From: Fulvia fulva
Lineage: Eukaryota > Ascomycota > Dothideomycetes > Mycosphaerellales > Mycosphaerellaceae
Length of the DNA stretch: 64,000 bases
Direction: 5' to 3'
NCBI RefSeq assembly: GCF_020509005.1
Contig: NC_063012.1
Coordinates: forward strand, 5,394,001-5,458,000
The notes beneath the pieces were generated by a model. That model had not been told where the DNA came from and did no database searches. It was given only the letters and a program-made list of their open reading frames with translations. Both the position numbers and the translations under genes were made by a program. This document shows, in pieces, positions 48,654 to 58,400 of this stretch (position 1 is its first letter; every line of letters begins with the position of its first letter).

Positions 48654-49133
48654 GCTTTTATATATAGGACAGGATGGCTGCCTACAGAAGAAAGGTATTC
48701 GTTCGTACGCGATCGGATCGATAGGAGGTGAACCGAACGCGAGGTTGATAGTGGAGAGAATGGCTGTCCACAAGAAAGCGAGGAAAGTCGGTCGTAAGGA
48801 TCGTGTTTCTGAGACACTGTCTGTAGCTCTCTCAGGGGAGGGTGTTCTGAGACACTACGGCTCTCTCAGACGGAACAGTTAGTCGATGCGAACGCGATGT
48901 CCGGATAGCGACTCTTCTCAGTAAGCTCGCCCACTTGTCTGAGGTATTGGCACAGGCTCCCTGACTCGGAGTCTGACAGTGCCTCACTAGGCTCTTTCAC
49001 GTCTTATATGCACCTACAGCGCGGCTGTAGCTTCCTGTGCAATGCGGGTGCGGCCTCCAGTCTGCCTTCCTTTTGTTCTGAAGAGGAATAACTCCAATAC
49101 GACTTTGTCGAGGGTGAAACACCGAGTTGCTAA

Positions 49134-49148
49134 CCCGGGCTCATAACC
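49134..49148 (-). promoter_or_regulatory. Copia-II primer-binding site
   Basis: cccgggctcataacc, identical to the Copia-I site and directly abutting the 5' LTR; complementary to the anticodon arm of initiator tRNA-Met. Confidence 0.78.
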
Positions 49149-49366
49149 TGTTAAACAGGTACGAGTTGCGCAGCAGTGGAAGACGGCGGATCACACAAAA
49201 GACGAAGAAGGACCCAATGGGATAGCGTGTATCTACATACAGTACCGCCGGTATTGGTGTAGGTGTTTCAGGAGGGACAGCTGTACTCAGGACTTGACTA
49301 GCAAGCCCTGATTACTAATCCCCCTAAGCACTCAATGTTGACCCTATGACCTGCATATTCTCAACA
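49149..49366 (-). repeat. Copia-II 5' LTR
   Basis: 218 bp, partner of 44965-45182, bounded by the primer-binding site and the gtaag duplication. Confidence 0.92.
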
Positions 49367-49371
49367 GTAAG

Positions 49372-49994
49372 TTCTCTCTATTACTTATCGGTCGATCCGT
49401 TATACTAGAAGCGGTAAGCTCTTAAGCGGTTAGTCGCCCCGGAGTACTAATCTACCTAGTACTAAGAGAAAGTATTAGTAGCTAACCGACTCGCCTACCG
49501 TTAGCCGGTCGCCCGTTAGGCGGAGCTTAAGTTGCTAAACCGCTAACTTGTTAGTCGCTCTAGGTTAGTCCTCCCTTAATAGCTACTATCGCGGTCGGGG
49601 TCGCCGCGGGCTATAGTCTACTCTCTCGCGGAGTCGTTAGTACTATCGTCGGCGCTCTACTAAATTAGTAGGCCGGACGTCCTCGTAGGCTTTCTAGACT
49701 TCTTCCTCCTAGGCTACCTCTCCCGCCCTTACTACTATCTTATTCGCTATTTAGAACTATTAGAGTAGGCTAGTCCGTATTACTATCCTCGCCGCCTATT
49801 ACGGGCGAGGGTACTATAATAAGGTCGGGTAAAGATATATATAGTTACGTAAGCTATCTAAGAGAGCGCGAGAAGCGCGAGAAGATAAAGACGCGCGAAT
49901 CGAGCTAGCGGGTACTAGCGGCCGCTAGCGCGCGGGCGTACGGCCGACGATACTATATTACGAGGTAGTTCGTAAAAAGGGCTATGTCGTAATA
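49372..49994 (-). other. Unassigned DNA, including the probable LTR end of a third gypsy
   Basis: RIP-mutated sequence with CpG-rich islands. The right end, cgtaata just before gtaccccctctcc at 49995, has the same shape as the LTR/polypurine junction of Gypsy-I and Gypsy-II, so the last few hundred bases are probably a 3' LTR. Its outer boundary cannot be placed. Confidence 0.5.
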
Positions 49995-50770
49995 GTACCC
50001 CCTCTCCTCGAATAAGGAGCTCCTACGACGTTTCTACGTTTAATACTCGGAGCGTATAGAGAGCTATCGCTAGTACTAATACCGGTACTAGTTTCGAGAG
50101 CTTTATCGAGGAAGCTATAGTTATACCGCGTTTACGTATACGATCCGAGGATTAGCGCTAGCCCGTATTAAGTTACCGGCTAATCGAGTCCGTCGAAGGT
50201 AGGCTTAGGTTTATCTAGCTATTGCTAGTAGAACGCGATTACGAGTTCTTTATATCTAAGTAGTACGGCTAACTACTTAGCCTAGCTCCGCGTACAATCC
50301 TTCTAAATAACTATATACTATATATTATTATACCTAATCTTAGAGTCTACTAGATCCTCTACTTCGTATTCCTCTAATACCTAGCCTTCGCGTTCGACGA
50401 TTACGGGCGCTAGTAGTAGTTTACGTTATCTAGGCATCCCTTCGGTTACTACGCGGCATAACTTACCCGTATATAATACGTTATAGATTTATATCCTATC
50501 GCTAAGTTCGAGTTTATACGAGCGTCTACCTACGGCCCTAACGACTCGAAACGGTCTAAGAAACTTATAATCGAATTTCTTACTTAGACGTATAGTCTTA
50601 ATATTACGGGTATCTAGTAGAACTATATTATTAGGCTAGTAGGTAGGCGCTAGCGCTCGCCGGGTATTTACGGCTTCGGCCGTTCGTACTTACGTAAAAG
50701 TATATATATCGCGTAGCTCGTCTAGGCGGTCGCGGCGTATAGACTCGAGTACCTACCGTATTTATACTTA
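49995..50770 (-). pseudogene. Gypsy-III pol fragment (integrase C-terminus and chromodomain)
   Basis: Minus-strand remnant of a chromovirus pol, distinct from Gypsy-I and II. It reads RRDRLDELRDIYTF, KTIRLSKKFDYKFL, the GPY/F-like block RPFRVVRAVGRRSYKLELSD and YTGKL. Then comes a chromodomain-like block beginning EEYEVEDLVDSKIRYNNI, with positions for Trp in VIWKD and in a downstream TRSW now mostly TAG. RIP-type stops. No upstream pol is found next to it, so the element is truncated near 50770-50900. Confidence 0.68.
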
Positions 50771-51391
50771 AGTGTCACCGTACCGGCGTATATTTACTTA
50801 GACCCGCGGGTATATACCTAGACCTCGCGCCCGCTAACTAATCCGACTAGCGGCTTAGCGCCCGTATATAACTCTCGCGCCCTCCGCGCCTCCCTTAAAT
50901 AGAATATCTATTCGACTTGTACCTTATCCGACTACGTACTTATACCTACTTATAACACTTCGAATAGATCATTACTAACGTATAGAGAGACACGAGAAGC
51001 TATATTCGGGAGATTATAGAGAAACCGCGATAGTATATAAGGAAGTACTAAGATTAGGTATTATACTCGCTAAGTCGTACCTTAAAGTAGATTATAGCTA
51101 ATATAGTAACAATAGCGAGACAGACCGGTACTAGCGTACTAGGCGTAAGTATAGAGAATACTAATAGACGCGTTTATTACGCGTCCCTTAATAGATTATC
51201 CTTCTTTACCCTACTATCCGATCTACCCGATAACGATAGCGCGAACCCGGCGATATAGACTTAAGGACGTAAAGAGGATATCGTAAATAGGCTCCTCGAC
51301 GAGAATAACTAGTACCGTAAGTAGTATAAGAAGGTGTTTGACCAACTTAAAGCGATTAAGGAAGAGGAGGTCGAGATAGAGCTAAACTTAG
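50771..51391. other. Unassigned RIP-mutated DNA
   Basis: About 620 bp between the Gypsy-III fragment and Copia-III. A forward frame near 51240-51396 (VFDQLKAIKEEEVEIELNLA) looks coding-like but is cut by the Copia-III insertion at 51392-51396. Not recognised. Confidence 0.4.
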
Positions 51392-51396
51392 CTAAC

Positions 51397-51792
51397 TATT
51401 ACAAATATAGGTTAGTAGGTATATTATATAGTACTAAGACTAACTTAGTATATACTAAGCTAGTCGAGACAATAGTACGGCAATACTACCGAGACACCGT
51501 ACGAATAGTAGGAGCGACTTAGAGGACCTAAAGTTGCTTAGCTAGTTAGTACGAGACTATCGGAGGAACTTAAGATATAGGTAAAACCGATAAGGCGTAG
51601 TAAAACAGAACTAGGACTAGAGCAATATCCCTCTATATAGGTATAAGAGACGTAGTCTCTATACTAATAGTAGAGACACCTTTAGTACTAAATACTATTC
51701 TACTATATACCTTTATATACTATATTAGTCCTTCCTCCTTCCCTATTACGTGTCCTAACTTCCGTATATATACATACTATACCTATTTAATA
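51397..51792 (+). repeat. Copia-III 5' LTR
   Basis: 396 bp, starting tattacaaatatagg and ending at the primer-binding site. Its first part is repeated at 63855-64000 with RIP-type differences. Confidence 0.8.
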
Positions 51793-51829
51793 GGTTATAA
51801 GCCCGGGTTTGCTTAATAGGACATCGATA

Positions 51830-54800
51830 TACTAAGGAAGTACGACGTAGGGTATTATACTCTATACCCGGAATCCGTACGGTAACGTACTAATAGACTC
51901 GGGGAGTCTAAGCTTATTCTAACTACCGTAGTCAAGTAGAGCTTACTATATATCTAAGGCTACCTTCGCTATAGAAGACTTAACGAGTTACGAGGGCCCC
52001 CGGAAGGTCGGCCCTACCCTTACTCGTAAGAACTAGAAGCGCTAGATCGTTATATAACGAGACTATCTCGAAAGCCGGGAGGTATTCTAGGTTATCGACG
52101 ACTCGTCGGCTGATCTCCTAGAATCTGTTACGCCTAAGATCACTTCGAAGGCGAACGGTATAGCGAGATATACTATCTTAGTATATTTGTCCGAGGAGGA
52201 CAACTAAGAAATCTTAGATATACGAGATACGAAAGAGATCTAGAAACTTCTATAGAAGAAGTATAGTAAGGTCTATAAGGTATACGTAGTAGCGCTTATA
52301 AAATAGCTAGTATCGTTTAAGCTACCGGACGATTAGACAATTAGATAAGGGTAGACATATCTAGGTAACCTATCTATATAGATTGCCGAAATAGATAGTA
52401 AAGAGACCTACTATAAGGACCCTATCCGGAGGTTTAAGCACCTACTAAGTAGCCTCCCGGACGTCTACGCTAGTACTAGGGACACTATCCTAGCCTAGCT
52501 AAACCTAGGCTAGGAATCCGCTATAACCTTACTTAAATCCTACGAATTACGGATCTAAGAGAGTAAGGGCGAGACCGCTCTATACTCCTAGAGGCAAGGG
52601 GGCAAGAGCGGCTACTTTATCTACGATAGTAACTACCTAGTTATATTGTGCCCGGAACTAGATTCCGTAAAGGAGTTTGTTAAAAAGAAGAACACCTAGA
52701 AGTAACCGGAGAAGAAGTCCTACGAAGAGCTAGTCCGGGATCTAGAGAAGGCCTAAAACGCCCTTAAGAAGTCTAGGAAATAGTACAAGGATAGGAGAAG
52801 CCAATCCGATAACAAGATAAAGGTAAAGGCTATACGAGCCTATACCTTACGAGAAAGCGATACCGAGGAAATATACGACGACAAAGTCGCCTATTCTACT
52901 ACCGAAGTAAAAGGTAAGTTTCCCGCCTCCGAATAGTTACTAGACTCCTATACCTCCTTATATATAACTAACAATAAGTCTCTATTCAGATCGCTTAGAG
53001 AAACTGACGAGAAGGAAAGTGATTAAAGTCGGTAGGGAGTACCTAGATATATTCTATAAAGGAATAGTAACTATAGGAGGACTAACGGAGAAATAAATTG
53101 CGCTAGAGAAAGTCTTGTTTGTTCCTAATCTCGGAGTTAATCTAGTTTTATAGAGGCACTTTAGTGAGCAATTCGATATCGAACCTCTAAACTTTATACT
53201 TAAGTATAAGAGCGGAAAGCCTATTATACGAACAGTACTACGAGGGGGGGTACCGGTAGTATCTTCGATATCCGACTCCCTAAACAGTACTTACCTATTA
53301 AAAAGGACCTACTAAGATCAGGTCTAGTGGACCCGAACTTCTTAGCGCTAAGAATTACTAAACTAGGTAGATAATAGGCCCCCGGAGATATTACCTACGG
53401 GTAATATTCCTAATAAGGAAGCTCTAGTCGCGGTAACTACCGAGGATTAGTAGGAGCTTTAGTATAGAAGATTCGTATACCTAGGTAAAGGATTGCTCCG
53501 GAACGTCTATAGAGTAAGTAATAAGAAGGACCCGATTTCTATCCCGGACGAGTATAACTATAAGGTATAATCTATCGCGAATATACGGAAGTTTAAAGGC
53601 GCTATCGTAGAACGAAAGAACGAAAGACTTACGCTTATATCTATCGACATCTACGGACCCTTCGAAAATACGACATCTAGGCTAGGTTCTAAATACTAGC
53701 TAGAGATCGTAGATAACTTCTTAAGAAAGAAGTAGGTAATCCCGCTTAAGAACAAATCCGACGTACCGTAAGCACTACAATAATAGCGGCTAGCTATAGA
53801 GAAAGTATCGAAATACTACGTAAGAGTAGTACGGAGTAACAATATACTTAAGCTACTAATAGTTCTAAAAGAATAGAAGAAAGAATCGGGTATTTAGTAC
53901 GACACGACGGATACTTATAACTCTATACAAAACGGAGTGGTAGAAAGGTTAATCTAGGTATCGGAGAACGCGATCCGCGTAATACTCGAGGAATCGGGGA
54001 TACCGGTAGAATTCTAGCCTAAAGCGCTAGAGGTATAGGCGGTTATACGTAACCTACTACTAAACGGACCGTTACTTAACGGCGTCTAACTTTTGCCGGA
54101 AGAAGCATTTACTAGTAAAGTACCGACGGTAGATCACCTAAGAGTATAGGGTTATAAGGTAGTAGTTTACGTAGAACCGAAGTTATATCTAAAAGGGCTA
54201 CGATAGGATAAGTTAATAAACCGGGGTAAGGAAGCTATTTTCGTTAGATACGGTTAATCGACTAAGTAATAGTTGTTTTAGGAGCTAGATATACGAGCTA
54301 TTAGGTAGTATAGCCAAGTAGAGTAGTTCGAAAACAAGAAGGAGGGAGATCTAGATTTAGGTATCTCCTTTACGAACTAACCTAGTAAGGTACCCGAACG
54401 AAGGCTAGTCGGTCGACTACCGGCGGTCTCGCGACTACTACTAGTTTAGCGACTAGCGGATACCCCGATAGCAATCTCACGATCCTCGGGTAGTATAATA
54501 CCTAGGCCCGACGAGAGTGACGTAAGCGAGATAGGGTATAAAATACCCTAACTTTCTACTACTAAAGTAGCTAAGTCTTCTATAGAAGAACCGACCTAGC
54601 TAATCCCCGCTCCCTACGTAGAGACCGAACCCGCTACGGCTAAGGACAAAGGACTAACTGTCTTAAGACCGCTCTATATCTAACTTCCCGGTAGACTAGA
54701 TAATATCGCGGACTATAAGAAGATCGAGAAAACCCCGGAGCTACCGGAACTAATCGTCCGGAGGAAAAGGACTAGGGATCCCGACGATAACTACGGCTAG

Positions 54801-55282
54801 GACTAGGACTATAAGGCTAAGCACTACAAAGCTATAATAGCTTTATTCTACTAACTACTATAGGTAAATAATAGACTTACTAATACCGACGAACGTATAT
54901 TTATAGCTATAATAGAGGAACTGTTCGACGAAGTCTAAGAATACGCCTTTACTATATTCGGACCCGGTATCGCCTACTAATAGGAAGTACCTGTCCCGAA
55001 GATATATAAGGCTACGGTAGGGGATCCTAAATAGGGCTACTTATAGAAGGACGCTATCGATACCGAGCTATTCTCGTTATTAAGTAATAATACCTAGGAA
55101 ACGGCTATTACTCTAAGGGGGCCGAATATAGTTATCTCTAAGTAGGTCTTCGACGTAAAGAGACTTATTAGCGGAGTAATCGAAAAGTTTAAGGTAAGAC
55201 TTATCGTAAGAGGGTTTTTATAGAAGTTCGGCGTTAACTTTAAAGAGATATTTATACCTATAGTACGCTATAACACCCTAAG
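51830..55282 (+). pseudogene. Copia-III gag, protease, integrase and RT start
   Basis: RIP-inactivated gag-pol. The gag zinc knuckle near 52615-52660 reads YFIYDSNYLVILCP: relative to the CHLCDGDHVIKDCP type, two Cys and the His have become Tyr, the expected TGC to TAC and CAC to TAC changes. Protease: LLDSYTSLYITN near 52935. Integrase: LISIDIYGPFENTTSRLG and LEIVDNFLRKK near 53635-53740. Then a long linker and the RT start, ending in FIPIVRYNTL where Gypsy-II is inserted. Many TAG codons. The start codon is not certain. Confidence 0.75.
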
Positions 55283-55466
55283 TGTAAGGGCGCGCGTACC
55301 ATAGGGTCCGAATGAGATAGTTGTTGTTCTACGAAGCTACGAAAGAGGAGCGCGAGGCGCGGCGAAGTTATAAAGTAAAGCCAAGCCGCGCTAACCCGAT
55401 GCAGAAGGTCCGCGGTTCAGCCGGGCCGACGCAGCTACAGTGAGGGGTCGCGGGCTGCCCGTGACA
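55283..55466 (-). repeat. Gypsy-II 3' LTR
   Basis: 184 bp, TGTCACGGGC...CGCCCTTACA in element orientation, identical to 62321-62504. The end of the pol frame runs into it (stop at 55391-55393). Confidence 0.95.
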
Positions 55467-58400
55467 GTACCCCCCCTCCCAAAACACGCCTCAGTCCTCT
55501 GAGCGTTATTCACCTTGTGAGGCCACTTGCCTGTCGAGCTCCATAATCGCGCGAACGCCGAATCATCCTCTAGTGCCCTGTCGTCATCCGATAACATCGC
55601 ATTCGCTCTATCAAGACTATCCTCGACCGGCTTCCTTCGAGAAACATGTTGCCTAGTTAGCTGGCTTGCCCCAGATCTAAGTCTGTCTTCGGCTCGCACT
55701 CGCGTATGATCCTTATGACCAAAGTTGGGTATCATTGCAGGCTCTGTAGGCTCCACTCGAGTATCGAATATGTGCGGAGCAGATTCTATTAGAGGCAAGG
55801 CTCGAGGCGACTCATTCGTGACGGTGTCTTTCGGAATGACCCTGATCGAGTTGAGCCCGAGTATCTCAGTGGCTGGTAGGGACCAGTCAGATGGAGCTGC
55901 GAAGCCTACAGGCGTAGACAACTCCGGCCGGTTATGGTGAAAGTCTGCAACAGCGGCGGCTGCGTGTTCAAGCATGTCCTCTGCAGGTTGCCAGGTCTCA
56001 CCATCCTCTTCGTTCTGATATCCAGCCCATTTCACCTTGTACCATGTATCTACTTTGCGCTTGTGCCCCTTCTTCACCTTGCCTGCCCGCTTACGGGTGT
56101 ACATGTCAAGGATCTTTTCCACCTCGTACATGTGCGTAGGTGCTGCCACTACATCGGCTGCTGCATCAGCCTCGGTGGTGTCAGGTTCGATAGTTATCGG
56201 TGGTGGCGGCGCCAGATGCTGCCCTTCAAGTGGTGGGAAATCGGGGTGGTCGGCTCGTTGTAGTAGTGAGGTGTGGAAGCAGTTATCAAGTCCTACTAGA
56301 GCGTCTGATAGTTTCAGTCGATAAGAGAGTCTGGCCGGCATAACTTCCGTGATCTGGTAAGGGCCGGCATATCTCCTGTCCAGCTTCTTAGATGGTCGAG
56401 TCGTGCGGATGTTCTTGGTGCTAAGATACACCCAATCACCCACCTTGTAGTCTGGAGGAATGCTTCGGTGGCGGTTTGCTGCCTCTGCTTGGAGAGCTTG
56501 TGACATTCGCATATTCTCTTGAAGGTGTTTGTGAAGCTCGCAAATTCGACGCACAAAGGTTTCTGCTGATCGCGCGTCCAGTCGCTGGAGAGTGGTCAGT
56601 CCTCCCTCCTTTCCAGCGTTCAGGTCAACTCGCTCTATGAACTCAGGGTTGTATCCTAAGGTGGCGTAGAACGGCGACACACCAGTAGTCTCAGACAGGT
56701 GATTGTTGATCGCGAACTGAGCAAGGCACAGCCATTCTGCCCAGTCATCCTGTGCCTCGTTGGTGAACATGCGGAGATACTGTTCCATCGCCTGGTTAGT
56801 GCGTTCTGACTGTCCATCAGTTTCTGGGTGATACGAAGAACTCAGCTTGCGATTTGTGCGGAGCATCTTGCAGAGTTTCTTCCAGAAGGTAGCAACCCAC
56901 TGCTTGCCACGGTCTGATGTAATGGTGTCAGGAAACCCGCGCCGACAGAACACATGTTTGAGGAAAAGCCTTGCCGTATTCTGTGCTGTCATTGCGCCAA
57001 TAGGGATCAGCTCGACTTCCTTAGTGAGCCTGTCAGTGACGGTCATAATGTTGTTGTAGACCATGCCGTCAAGAGTGCTGTCTGGGAGTCCGACAACGAA
57101 GTCGACTGCAATGTGTTTCCAAGGCCGATCTGGAACAGGAAGTGGCTGTAGTAATCCTAGTGGCTGGGAGTGCAGAGATTTTGTTGTACGGCAGGTGCGG
57201 CAATTCGCGGTGTATCTGCGCACGGATCTCGCTAATCCAGGCCAGTAGAATTCACGTGCTACGAGTTCATAAGTGCGAGCTCGTCCTGGATGGCCTGCTG
57301 CTGGAGCGTCATGGTTTATCTTGATTATCCTGGTCTGTAAAGCTTGGTCATTTGGTACCCATAAGCTCCAGCCGTCGTATTGGTTTCGAACATATAGCAG
57401 GTCGCCATCCACTTTGCAGTGTGCTGGGTGAATCTTCGCTCTCTGTAGCAGTGTAGGAGTGCGGTCTTTCTGCAGGTCCTTAATCGCGGTCTTGAGCTCG
57501 TTATCGGTTACGTACGCCGTCGACATTCGATACTCGAGTTCGGCTTCCCGCTGACTTTCACGCGTCGCCGGTTGTTCAGTAGGCGCATCTCGTTCTGTAG
57601 GCATAAACTCTTCAGCTTCAGGGTTTAGCGGTACTGGTTCCTCTTCTTCCGGCGCATCTTCTACTGTTGCCTGTAGTGAGGCGATCTTAAGGAATCGCTT
57701 AGGAGGCAGCAATGTCTGATGCTGATGCTGGTTCCGAGGGTCGTCCACCCCCTGCGGAAGGTCCTGGCTGCGTCTCGTCAGGCTGTCTGGCTTTGTACCT
57801 TGAAGTCCTGGACGGTATATTATCTTGAAGTTGAACTGTGACAAGAACTCAGCCCAACGCGCTTGTCGCCGATTTAGCTGCTTTGTCGTCATGAAGTATT
57901 CCAGGTTCTTGTGGTCGGTGTAAATCTTGACTGGCTGTGAGTCCTCATCATCTGCCTCGCAGGCGAGCTCGGGTCTCCATTCCTCAAAAGCCTTGATGAT
58001 GGCTAACAGTTCCTTATCATAGATTTCATAATTGCACTCCTGTGGACTCAACTTCTTCGAGTAGAAGGCCACAGGATGTAGCACACCATTCTCGTCATAC
58101 TGCGAAAGCACGCCGGCGTTCACAAAATCTGAAGAATCTGTCTCTATTACTGTTTCCCTGCCTGGCACGTAATGTGCGAGCATGCCGGCTTTGCTGAACG
58201 CAGCTTTCAAATTGTCAAAGGCTCGTTGGCAATCTAGTGACCATTGAATCCTTCTGTTCTTGTGATTGCTTGGTCCGTCCGACTTGGTCAGGTTTGTGAG
58301 AGGAGCAGCTATGCGCGAAAATGCTTCGATGAATCGCCTGTAGAAGTTGGCAAATCCAAGGAAGGCCTGGACATCCTTCAGGTTCTCAGGAGCTTCCCAT

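Larger units (their letters stand above)
44960..49371 (-). mobile_element. Copia-II, internally deleted Ty1/copia retrotransposon
   Basis: Element 44965-49366 (4.4 kb), with 218-bp LTRs and the 5-bp target duplication gtaag at 44960-44964 and 49367-49371. The primer-binding site and purine tract (CCTGAGTGGGAG) are the same type as in Copia-I, but the coding sequence is a distinct family. It is about 1.2 kb shorter than Copia-I because of two internal deletions. Few RIP changes are visible. Probably non-autonomous. Confidence 0.92.

Noticed and set aside
51334..51522. 62-codon plus-strand open frame
   Set aside because: It crosses the Copia-III LTR boundary at 51397, so the second half is LTR sequence. 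At most the first 20 codons may be a fossil.
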